Source: Pseudovirgaria hyperparasitica (taxonomy: Eukaryota > Ascomycota > Dothideomycetes > Acrospermales > Acrospermaceae). From it: a stretch of DNA of 64,000 nt. The notes under the pieces were generated by a model. It saw only the letters and a program-made list of their open reading frames with translations. It had not been told where the DNA came from and did not search any database. Positions 23,171 through 33,301 of the stretch are shown here, in pieces. The DNA lies in assembly GCF_010093815.1 (NCBI RefSeq), contig NW_022985567.1, forward strand, positions 769,367 to 833,366, given 5' to 3'. The position numbers and the translations under genes are program-made. How positions within the stretch are numbered: the first letter of the stretch is position 1; every line of letters begins with the position of its first letter.

Positions 23171-24217
23171 CTATGCTTTGATCTGCCTCTCTTCCAACCA
23201 TTCCTTGATAATCAATCCCACTTCGTCTGGCTTCTCAAGAGTGCACCAATGCCCACTGTTGATCTCCTTCTTAGTGGCATCTTTATACAGTCCAGCTTTC
23301 TGGCCTTGATCAAAATACGCCGTCAGGCAGATCGCATCCTCATCACAACCGATAAACAAATGCGGAATCTTCAGCACGTTCAGGCTCCTGTCAATCTCTT
23401 TCTCCACTTCGGATTGGATATTATCCACCATCGCATGGTACCAATTGAAAGCTCCCACTAGTCCATCCCGCTGGATCCTGGCGAGGAATGCTTTCTTCTT
23501 CGCCTCGTCTTGCGCAAAAGGTTTGAGCTCAACAATGGTGTCCTCTTCCAAGAACTTCCTCGTGGCGCCTTTCATGCAAAATGTCCTGCGGGCATGGTCT
23601 GGGTCCTTTGCATGCAACGAGCACCAAAAACTGTCCAGATGCGCTTGCACAACATCGTTTGCGTCCGGACTAGTGAAAAATTCCCAGTAAGAATAACGGG
23701 GGAAGCCCGTTGCGGATTCCAGCATGGCATTCACGGCATCCAAATTGAAAGGCTCATCATGAGGAGGCATAAACACGACGCTGAGCAGAATCAATGCTAC
23801 AACGCGAGATGGGTGCCAATAATACATGCGCTGCGCCATGTAGGAACCTAGGTCGTGACCGAGGGAGATGAATGAAACGACTTTTTCATGATCGAGAATC
23901 TCAATAATATCTTGAGCCATATCTTTGGAGTTGTAGAGTTGCTTGTCCGTGGGTTTATCCTGTTGACCGTGAGTACCGAATCCGATTGTTGATCAATCAT
24001 AACTTACTGTATCCCCATACCCGAGGAGATCCGGAATGATCATTCCATGTCCAGTTGGAATGATGTGGCCAACGACGCCTTCGTACAAATGCGCATCATC
24101 GGGCCATCCATGATGAAGAACAATGGTAGGCTTGGTGACGTCTTTGCCAGGGTAATGATAGTAAGTGTACGTGAGGCCACGACTTGTTTTGAGGGTTGAT
24201 TTCTTGAATTGATCCAT
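23171..24217 (-). CDS. Alpha/beta hydrolase, soluble epoxide hydrolase-like
   Basis: Two exons on the minus strand: 24217-24008 and 23959-23171, with a 48-bp intron (GTAAGT...CAG) joining GYGDT to DKPTD; 332 aa. The oxyanion motif HHGWPDD (about aa 36-42) has the HGxP form of epoxide hydrolases. The nucleophile elbow is G-H-D-L-G (SLGHDLGSYM), so the nucleophile is Asp rather than Ser, favouring epoxide hydrolase or haloalkane-dehalogenase-like chemistry over esterase. The acid is probably in FIGCDEDAICL and the His in SGHWCTLEKPDEV. A cap-domain Tyr lies in YSYWEFF. No signal peptide, so cytosolic. The substrate is unknown; such enzymes occur in detoxification and secondary metabolism, but no biosynthetic cluster is visible here. 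Confidence 0.9.
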
Positions 24218-26568
24218 GGCTGTAATTACAGAGTACCTAGGTGTTTAGATCTCGAGATTATGAAGGGTTCGAAGAATGAACCGTTGCGGGACTCTGCGGC
24301 TTTAAAAGGAATGTGCCATCTTCATACTCTTGGCGTCGCGGACTAAAGAGCAACATGTCTCTTTAACGGCCGAAAAAATAGCTGACTTGGTGCAAGCAGT
24401 CGAGAGAGAAAGACCCCTGTAGTTGAGCCTCCAGGTGACAACGGTATCGTTGTTGATAGGTTCCGGTCCAATTGTTTGACCTCGGCGGACCCCACCAACG
24501 TCGCGTCTGGGCACAGTACTAACGTTAAAGCGTAGCTTCACCGACGAGGCGCGGGAGCTGTTTTCTACACGCCTTGAAGAACGGCCTTGAGTACCACTCG
24601 CAATCGGAGTTAATGGCCTGCCTGTACTTCCAGGGCCATGGTTATTGCTAATGATTTAAGACTAGGGATAATCCACCGCTTTATTATGTCTTACAAGCTT
24701 ACATAGACATGAGATGCCCCTCCAGAGGTAATAAGCGAATCTAAATATAGTCGGGGGAAGAGAACTGTGAGCATGAACGAATGAAAAGACTGACTGAATT
24801 TTGGCAGTCACTGTAGTGAATACATACATGCCAGATAGTAGTGCTGCCGTCTGCGGATGGGCCGATCACTCCACCACTCCACCATTCCACTAGAGTGAGA
24901 AGGAAAGAGCTCCGGCCAACCGTGCAGACCTCGATTGTCGTTCCATGCAAAATTAATTGCTCAGCCGCAAGCACAAAGAATTGAACATGGTGCTTACAAC
25001 AAGGCTATAGGTATATCTCAGGGCCAATTGTAGACATGTGCAGGCGCCGTGTAAGACAGTAAGATTCCGACATGGAATGTGCTTACTTTGCGAACAGTAT
25101 GTAGAAGCCGATCAGAATACTGCCAGTATCGCCCTAAGGATTCGGTACACTCTCATGATAGTCTACATTCTCGCCTACGATTCTTCGCAGGGATACCCAT
25201 ATTCTGCAGATCTTTAGCAGTGATCCCCACCTGTAAGCTGCATCTCTCTTATAGCGATGTGACCAGCTATGGTCGATCTGCTTTGGACAGCTGTACTGTG
25301 GGTATAAAGATAGAAGTTTGCCGTACAAGTGGGTGAACTTCCGCAAGGTATCTCTCCATACAGTCCGGAAAGCGTAGGCTAAGCAAGCACATTGGCTTGC
25401 TGCTAAATGGACATGACCGAGGGACAGCCGGAGAAGCCTCCATGGGTACTATCGAGGATATTTCATCGACGTCTGGGAAATAAACCTCTCGACGGCCGGA
25501 CTCACAACAGAATGGGCAATACAAGCTCGCTAAAAATTATGCGCTGCCACGGAGAGAGGGGCTAGGCAGAGAGCACTGAACATAATCTGATAGGACTGTC
25601 TACCTGTCAAGCAATGCTAACAGCTAAATTGACCCATTAGAACTGTGACTCGCAGATCACCCAGGATAAAGAGCTGCTATCGACATGAACGCTCTAGAAA
25701 ACCGGATCGTCCAGTTGCCTTTGGCGGCCTAACAAGCTTGCAGTATATGCGTAAACTGGAAAATACTGAAGCTGGGTCTGTACTAGAATCCCATTCATTG
25801 GAGGATGTCACCATATGCCCCAAGAGCTCGAGGGCAGTGAAATTCATGCAGATAATTGCTATCGAGAACAGCAACGGGTATTATGGTCACTTTACCGCCC
25901 TCAACAGCAAGTCCATCGATGTCAAACCGCGGCAAACATTTCGGAGTCAGCCGTTGAGGATCGCACCTGCCGTGATCAACGCGTCTCCGCAAATACCTGC
26001 GTAAAGTCCACATTCACCGAGGAAAGAGCGCAACCATTCTCGTGAGAAGCCATATGGTGTCAATGTCAAAGAGCGATGATGAATGTTGGCCTGGGTTCAT
26101 GTAATTCTGTGGCACGTAGAACGCGCTTCAACGAATCATGGGTCGAGTTGTAGACTTGACGCATTACACGAGCATGACCACATCTTGAAGGTCTTGCCTC
26201 AGAACTCGGGAGCAGCATCCCGAAGTCATGAAACCAATGATGGTGTTCATGATATACCGACTGTTTTCTTTGTCAGATATGGAAAGCTCAACGCGTCTCT
26301 CTGCGTGAAACGAGGATTGATCCACTTTAACGTTCCATGTTCTAGACCGAGCTCGGACCTTCGGAACGGACAGATCTGCTCTTCCGATCCCGACAACTCA
26401 GTTAATCATCTATTCGTTCTCATCAGATGATACGTCGATTCCTTTTCTCATGGCCTTCTGCTTGTGAAAGACGTTTTTACATTCCTGATGTTGTAGGTCG
26501 GCTTCCATATTGAACGCCGTGGCCTATACCCGCGCTTCCGGCTTTAGTACAGTATCTACGCGCTTTTC
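24218..26568. other. Gene-poor 2.35 kb spacer
   Basis: No supported gene. On the minus strand at about 25134-25524 two overlapping frames contain CMERYLAEVHPL and a following helical stretch that faintly recall the start of the fungal transcription-factor middle-homology region. No start, splice sites or zinc cluster accompany them, so at most a relic. An ORF at 25645-26004 (+) is not protein-like. Confidence 0.45.
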
Positions 26569-28771
26569 ATGTCAGCCCAATTTGGCGACGCGGTGCACAA
26601 AAAGGTCCGTAAAGGCACCCGGAGTTGTACGGAATGTAAGTCGACGAAAATAACACATGAATCACTCACTCAGCCATGTAGGCCGGCGTAGAAAAGTGAG
26701 ATGCACTTGGTCATCTGATGATGCGCAAATCTGTAGGCGATGTGAAGAACGTGGTACAACTTGTGTTGCGCAGATATACAGCTCTGCTCCTGTACGGGAG
26801 CGGAAATACAGTTCCCGTGACCGGATCTCGCAACTAGAAAACAAGATCTCCAACCTCACCAGGGCTGTTCGGAACATCGAGTCAAAACTTGGCCACGAGC
26901 ACACCGAGACCCCCGAGTCGCCCCGAATCGAGACTCGAGGATCACAAGACATAGCTGATTCCGAAGACGATACGGATTCGTCCGAGAACTTTCCCAGCGC
27001 GCGACCAGAGCATCTTGAAAATCTCTTCAAAAGCGACTGGATGACATCGAAAGCCATCCATGGCCGAGTCTATGAGCCAAAGGGAAAATCGCATACTCAT
27101 CTCATAGATGCGGCACGAAATGCTTTACAGCCGCTCGTACCAACCAAGGAGAACTTGACTTCTATAGCGAGTTTTTCATCTAAGTGGATTGCGTTACAGC
27201 AAGCTCTGTTTCCCACAGGACGTATTGTAAAGTCTCAAGAAGAAATGCTGGAGAAGTACGATACCATGAGATCCCCCGATGTCGACATCTATGATCTCTG
27301 CCAATGGCTACTTGCGGTAGCGCTCACAGCACAGCAAATTCCTGACGACCAGGGAAGTCCAACAACACAGGCCAGACGATATCAATCAGCTGCGGCTTTC
27401 TCACGTGCCGTTTGTGATGCAACATTGAACACGATATTCAACCAAGACTCACTATTGGGTACTATTGAGGGACTTTCAGTATCAATGTCATATTTGCGCC
27501 TACAATTGACCCGAGGCTCCTTTCTGAGGACCTACCTTCAAAGTCGGCGTGTGATAGCACTCGCGGAGCTCCTCGGCTTGCCGAGAATCGCTCGCAATGT
27601 GCGACTCGGGAAGATCAAGATATCCTCCGAAGCTGATCCGAACTTTTCAAAGACTGAGATATGGGAGTCATTATGCGGAATGGACAGAGCTGGTGGCATG
27701 ATTTACAATGTACCCGTGACAACTAAACGATACCGCACGCCCTCTGTCAAAGACCATCCAGTTAGTATAAACGGGGAGATCCAATGCAAGATCTATATGG
27801 CAACCCTCTCAGACCTCTCTCTCCGCCTTCAGGATCTCGATGACATCGCATATGAAGAGGGCGAAGAGTCTGAACTCTATGCCGAAGTGCTTAAGATCGA
27901 TAGTGAACTGAGAGCTCTTGCATCCTACACACCACATGGTTGGTGGGACCTACCTCCAGATGGGGAGAATCCAGAATGTCATTTACAATTCTGGCATCTA
28001 TTCATCACAATGAGAGCTCATCTACCATTTCTCCTCCGGCGAGACCCATCAGACAAGTATGCATACAGCAGAATTGCTGGGATGGATGCCTGCAGGTCCG
28101 TGTCGCAGCGATACCTTCATATTCGACGAGCAATTCCTTCAGGCTTCTTCATCTGCAAGCCCATGGATATGGAAGGATTTATCTCTACAACTGTTCTGCT
28201 TCTGGCAACCCACAACATCCGCTTGACGAAACGGCCAAATGAGACTATTGACGTAGCTGAACTCAAGGCGTTGATCCTAAATATCATCGAGCTGATGAAC
28301 GATAAGTCAAGTGATGCCATCGGATCTGATATAGCACGTCGCGGCGCTTTAGTCCTTCGATCTTTATACGACTGTCTGCTGGAGGATTCTGAGGGGAAAA
28401 GTACGCCCGAAGAGTTGACCGTAAAGGTGCCAATCCTTGGCCAGATCCATGTACAACGAAACCCAAAACCAGTGAAACCAGTGCCTCAGGCTCCCGTAAT
28501 GTCCACGCCAGTGAACCAGCCGGCGACATGGCAAGGAACAGCGGCCTTTCCAGAAATGTCGACCGCCAATGAAGCCTTCATGGGAGGGGTTTCAACTACA
28601 AACACGGGATGGTCCGCCGATCCATTCTCTTGGTCCATAACGCACGGCCAGGAAGCCTTTTTTCAAGACGCGCTGATGACAGGCAATTTCGAACAATTCA
28701 CAGGCGCTCTTGTGACAGATCAGACCACTTCAATGGATTGGTTGGGCACGACTTGGTCTAACGCAGGCTGA
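26569..28771 (+). CDS. Zn2Cys6 transcription factor
   Basis: Two exons, 26569-26635 and 26682-28771, with a 46-bp intron (GTAAGT...TAG) inside the zinc cluster; 718 aa. The splice creates C-T-E-C-R-R-R-K-V-R-C, followed by TWSSDDAQICRRCEERGTTC, the full six-Cys Zn2Cys6 set, at about aa 20-49. A linker and short coiled coil follow (RISQLENKISNLTRAVRNIESKL, about aa 63-85), the usual dimerisation unit. The rest fits the fungal_trans middle-homology region (LYDLCQWLLAVALTAQQ-like helices; LQLTRGSFLRTYLQSRRVIALAELLGL near the centre). The C-terminus is Pro/Thr/Ser-rich and may activate. Nuclear regulator; targets unknown. Placement near the hydrolase and HET gene does not prove regulation of either. 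Without the intron the cluster would lack its first two Cys. Confidence 0.92.
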
Positions 28772-29202
28772 TGAAGCTATAAGGGATGATTGCCGTACTT
28801 AACAGTTTCGCACGTTCTAAAGCCACAGAGGTCTGAGAACCGAGCTATCCATTGGGTATGAGCTGTATCAACGCGTGCAGTTCCTTTCTATGGTCTCGCT
28901 GGGAATGGCGCAGCCACGCATGAGTGTTCTCCATTGCCACGAAGACAGCACGATGTTCCAGCGATGTGAAGGTACCTGCCTAGGTCACACCTCTGGCATT
29001 GCGGAAACAGGAAAGCACCTACCACATTTCTTTGCAGTAGTGTGTATACACATCGGACTCAAATTTTGACTCTCGGAGCAAAAGGCTTCAATAACCCACA
29101 TCCCTATACTGCACTCGCTTAGACATCATCATCCGTACGTAGACCATATTCAAGTACGCGGCGGACTTCATTCGTTTTGGACCATAACATTCGCTATACC
29201 CG
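28772..29202. other. Intergenic, about 430 bp
   Basis: Between two plus-strand genes. No supported feature; a short plus ORF (28875-29069) has no domain. Confidence 0.5.
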
Positions 29203-30345
29203 ATGCCGGACCAACTATTTCCACGACCGTATCTACCAAGATTGCCCAGCGGCTCCATACCCGTCCTGCAACGTATCAGTAGCGACAATACTGTCAACTC
29301 ACGGCCTCAAAACATCCCGAATCCGGCTTCTCAATGGCATCACTACCCATATCCACCATCTCCACAGCCTGTATTTCATGACGTCAGGCAGCAAGAAAAT
29401 ATCCCACCCCAAGCTACAGGTCACCCCCACTCGGCGCGCCAATACGTGATATACAGCCCTGATGGACGACCACAGAGCAGGGAAACAATATCACCAGAGG
29501 GAGCGCACGTAACGCTGTTCGAGCAGTTGCAGGCAAGGTCAGAGACAATAACTCCCACAACAAATCCGCCAGATCTGAATACGACACACCGTGAGATCGA
29601 ACAAAATGCAAGGACGGACGGCAGTGCTCTGAGGCAATTGGGCGTCCCAGACCCTCGGCCAGCTATAGGCACGGGATTAATGGATAATTCAACGTATACT
29701 TCACTCGCTCATATACCGCACCAGTCTCGAAGTTTCCAGCCAGGTACACCTAGTACAAACCACGCAGATATTATGAGCGGCACTCCACAAGTCATCATGA
29801 GCGCATACAATCGAGCTCTCGCTCTTGCGCGACATATAGGATCACGTCAAGCTGTGGACCTCATCGAAATATACTCACGTTTGGATACAAGTTCTTTCGG
29901 ACCCGCACAGCTCCAATACTTGAACGCATTGTTCCGTAGGCTGGTCCTTAATGCTCAAGCACTTGAGGAGACGGCAATCTCAAGAGCACACTCTTTCGGA
30001 GGATTGGAGAGTGGGCAGTCTACTGAGCGCATTGTACAGCCCTTTAGTCATGCACCAGAACCATCGTCATCATCGCCAATGTCATTAGACGATCGAGACG
30101 AAGGATACAGCTCCGCAGGACGTTTCGAATTAGACGAGTACGACCGTGAAACCGCAAGGAAAGGTTTGATTTGTTTCAGGGACTGCTGCATATGCAAGAA
30201 AATGGTTACAATAGGTCATCTCGTGGCTTGTGGGCACGACAGATGCGCGGGTTGCGGTATCTTGGAGATAAAATTAATACTTGGCGTCACGATGTGGAGG
30301 TGTATTCGCGTAAGAACGACATCTCCGCAAATGTTATTACGATGA
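29203..30345 (+). CDS. Low-complexity protein with degenerate C-terminal RING-like finger
   Basis: 380 aa from ATG 29203. The first 200 residues are Pro/Gln/Ser/Thr-rich and probably disordered. A helical segment (about aa 195-260) contains YNRALALARHIGSRQAVDLIEIYSRL-type sequence. The C-terminus has C-x2-C ... C-x-H-x2-C-x2-C (Cys codons from 30187 to 30253), matching the first three ligand pairs of a RING finger. The closing C-x2-C is incomplete: WRC (30301) is followed by I-R-V instead of a second Cys. A consensus donor (GTAAGA) lies at 30310 and an acceptor (TTCCAG) ends at 30398. Splicing there would replace the last 11 residues with 37 others, ending at 30512, still without the Cys. Ubiquitin-ligase activity is therefore doubtful. 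The start could lie in an unseen upstream exon. It is the last host gene before the RIP block. Confidence 0.65.
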   Translation: MPDQLFPRPYLPRLPSGSIPVLQRISSDNTVNSRPQNIPNPASQWHHYPYPPSPQPVFHDVRQQENIPPQATGHPHSARQYVIYSPDGRPQSRETISPEGAHVTLFEQLQARSETITPTTNPPDLNTTHREIEQNARTDGSALRQLGVPDPRPAIGTGLMDNSTYTSLAHIPHQSRSFQPGTPSTNHADIMSGTPQVIMSAYNRALALARHIGSRQAVDLIEIYSRLDTSSFGPAQLQYLNALFRRLVLNAQALEETAISRAHSFGGLESGQSTERIVQPFSHAPEPSSSSPMSLDDRDEGYSSAGRFELDEYDRETARKGLICFRDCCICKKMVTIGHLVACGHDRCAGCGILEIKLILGVTMWRCIRVRTTSPQMLLR

Positions 30346-30350
30346 TGAAG

Positions 30351-30383
30351 CGTTTTTTTTTGTTTGTGCGTGTGTGTGTGTGT
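30351..30383. repeat. T-tract plus (GT)n microsatellite
   Basis: A run of T then TG repeats, just after the RING-like ORF. It lies inside the possible intron 30310-30398, where it could act as the polypyrimidine tract. Confidence 0.8.
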
Positions 30384-30512
30384 TGTTTTGAATTCCAGAC
30401 CCAACGTACCTTATCAGAACTCTCAAAAAGCTTTCTCGCCTGGAGTAGTCATACCAATAATACACCCCAAAATAATGCGAATGTCAAAACGAAACTGTCT
30501 CTTGACGGCTAG

Positions 30513-30980
30513 TGTATCACACCGCCCTTGTAACAAAGTATAGGACAAGGTCCATGAGAATATTGACACTTCGCACTGTGGCACCCTAGAGCCAGTACCG
30601 ACAGTATTTTTTCTTCCGGGTGCTGATCTACGCTATCATACACACAATGGATAAATATAACATGATGTTCTTGGTACAGAAGGACGATGCGAATGCAAGT
30701 GCTCGTCTCCGCATTCATTTAAACTGGTCTTTGCACGCGTGGCTATCTTGGCGAGATGTATCCATGCTCTAATCAAGGTGATAGAGCCTGCTGAAATTGA
30801 CGGCATGGCTGTGCTATGATGAGGGCTAGTATCCAATGGCTGCAGTAGAGGTGACGAGAGCACGGAACACATGCGGGGGATTGCACTTTATGGGGTGGTC
30901 GCGTCGTGATTATTATCGGAAGGTACTTTGAGTGAGAGACACTGCTTCCTAAACGGGACTAGTGTCTAAACGGTTAAATA
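30513..30980. other. Last unmutated spacer before the RIP block
   Basis: No gene seen. Base composition is normal to about 30980, then changes within a few tens of bases to TpA-rich, CpA-poor sequence. Confidence 0.6.
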
Positions 30981-31252
30981 GCTTCGACTCTATCTCCTAG
31001 AACTTAGTTCTCTATATATAATTATAGAATATATTTAATAACCTTAATTATATCTACTTTCTACTTATAATAGATTATAAGCCCGGCGCTTTACTATAAA
31101 AGCCTTAAAATACCTCTTTATTAATAAAAACTATTATATTTTAATAAAAGTAAGTCCCTTCTCTAAAACTTAGTTATCTTATTAATCTTATTAAAGTTTT
31201 ACTTTAATTCTACTATCTTATTAACTCCCGGTCTCTATATTATTATCTATAC
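30981..31252. mobile_element. Older AT-rich element, fragment 1
   Basis: Heavily mutated sequence into which the chromovirus at 31253 inserted (TATAC duplicated at 31248-31252 and 39176-39180). It is therefore contiguous in origin with 39181-39409. Family not determined here. Confidence 0.5.
31248..31252. repeat. Target-site duplication TATAC, left
   Basis: Identical 5-mer abuts both ends of M1 (other copy 39176-39180); 5 bp is the usual Gypsy integration footprint. Confidence 0.85.
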
Positions 31253-31490
31253 TATAAAGAGTAAAGACGTGGAATAGTAGTCTAACAGTTTATAGAGAGA
31301 CATAGGAATATATTTATAGAGTAATCTTACTCTTATACGAGGTTAATTCCTAACGAGTAGGAATTAGTTTATACGGTCTACTTATATAGTAACCTTACTT
31401 AACTTAGCTAACTCAACCTAGCTCTAGCCACTACGTGGCTACATGGATTAGAATAGTCTATATAGGTCCGTTATGGTTCCCGTCCTAATA
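31253..31490 (-). repeat. 3' LTR of chromovirus M1 (238 bp)
   Basis: Matches 38938-39175 end to end at the same length. The expected TG...CA ends are altered to TA...TA, as RIP predicts. Confidence 0.93.
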
Positions 31491-32200
31491 ATATTCTTCT
31501 TCTTTTTATGCTTCGCCCTAAAGTACTTAAGTATATATAATTCTAAGTCTCTATAATCTATTGTGTACCTATATATCTATAACTAAGTTCCTATGACGTT
31601 ATAACTATCCTTAATATAGGTAAACTCGAGATTCTAGTTTACTTTTATTAGTTTATACACGCGCTTATCCCTTACTTCGTGGCTACTACCTAGGATATAT
31701 AATTACTACTTTAGTTAAGTATATATTTAGCTTCGCTCGCCTTTAATTTTATTCTCTAGTATATCTACCTCGCTCTTAAGGTAAGTTATTAATTTATATA
31801 CTATCTTCTCTAGTTTAGGTTTAGAAGAGTCTATAGTAGTCTATTCTTATTAGAACCGGTCCTATATAACCTATTCGCGTTATTACGGTTACTAATTTAG
31901 CTTCGTTAATCGCCGTTAAGGGTAGATAAATATTCCTTCCTTAGATCTCTAGCTAACGTGTGTATATAGATATCTAATACTAGTCCTATCTCTAAGCTTG
32001 CCTCCTTCTCTCGTAAGACTCGCTCTAAAGGTATCGCCTCCTCCCCGGCCACGCCGGCTAAGAAGCCTACCTATTATAGTAGTATAAAGGCGCGCTCTAA
32101 GTCGGAGAAGAGAGTAGCTAGGGCTACTACTACTACTACTATCTCTACTACTAATATAGCTACTAGTCGCTCTAATCTAGGTAATTCTAGTACTAAACTT

Positions 32201-32389
32201 ATGGATAAAGTAGTTATAGGTTCTCCTCTCGCTCTAAAGCGTACGCCGCCTACTCTACCTTCTCTAGAGGATAAAGAAGATCTTATTATAGATGATAATC
32301 GCGAGCCCTCGCGCTTACCTACGCTACCGCCTCGCTACTCTTCCTTCCGGTCTAATATAGACCGATTTAGTCGCTCTAGGTCCTTTTAG
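32201..32389 (+). other. Coding-like stretch antisense to chromovirus M1
   Basis: A 62-codon open stretch on the plus strand, rich in Pro, Ser, Arg and Leu, lying opposite to the transcription direction of M1 between chromodomain and 3' LTR. The homologous antisense position in the 56142 copy (about 62.9-63.4 kb) shows the same character. It may be an antisense accessory gene of the family, now a fossil. Function unknown. Confidence 0.45.
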
Positions 32390-33006
32390 GACCTTAATAT
32401 TCGCTCTAAACCCTAGCCTACTAATAATAAGGCCTAGGTCGCCGAGGATACTAAACGTAGTCGCGGTTTACGCCATAGGAAAACGGCGAACTACGGTTTA
32501 ATATACTATAAGTATATTAAGGGCTATATAGCCGGCTCTAAATATCTCTTTCACTCTAACTCTAGTATTAGCTACTACTCTACTAACCGCGACAGGCCTA
32601 TACACCCTATCTTTACTCTACCTACCCGCTACCGCTGCTATACTATGACTAGTAAGACTTATCTATAGGTAAGTATAATAGACTATCTTAATCTAGTATA
32701 ATCTAAAGTGGTCTACGCTAATATATTCTTAGGTTTCTATATGTATATAAGATATATATAACGACCTTCGCGTCCGCGAGACCCTTAGGGGTCCTTATAG
32801 CTATCTATCTACTATATAGAGGGAGTTTAGGGAGCGCTATAAGCTCTTCCTAGAGGTTATTAAAGTATAAGTTACGAGCACGTTAATTATTTTTAACACC
32901 TATTAATTTTTCTAGCCGCCGTAAGATCCCTAGCGCCTAGGCTATCTATTCTAGGGAGTCTATTCTAGCTATAGAGGCCGTAGAGAGGATTCGCTCTATC
33001 CCCCCC

Positions 33007-33301
33007 NNNNNNNNNNNNNNNNNNNNNNNNNNNNNNNNNNNNNNNNNNNNNNNNNNNNNNNNNNNNNNNNNNNNNNNNNNNNNNNNNNNNNNNNNNNNNN
33101 NNNNNNNNNNNNNNNNNNNNNNNNNNNNNNNNNNNNNNNNNNNNNNNNNNNNNNNNNNNNNNNNNNNNNNNNNNNNNNNNNNNNNNNNNNNNNNNNNNNN
33201 NNNNNNNNNNNNNNNNNNNNNNNNNNNNNNNNNNNNNNNNNNNNNNNNNNNNNNNNNNNNNNNNNNNNNNNNNNNNNNNNNNNNNNNNNNNNNNNNNNNN
33301 N
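33007..33301. other. Assembly gap (295 N)
   Basis: Run of N following a C homopolymer, inside M1 after the chromodomain. Comparison with the 56142 copy suggests that the true spacing is similar but perhaps some tens of bases longer. Confidence 0.99.

Noticed and set aside
25134-25524. Minus-strand frames with a CMERYLAEVHPL-like stretch, possible transcription-factor relic
   Set aside because: Only one short motif-like run, two different frames, no zinc cluster, start or splice sites; too weak to annotate as a pseudogene.
20725-28771. Secondary-metabolite gene cluster (hydrolase plus Zn2Cys6 regulator)
   Set aside because: No polyketide synthase, NRPS, terpene cyclase, P450 or transporter is present between the two genes or beside them.
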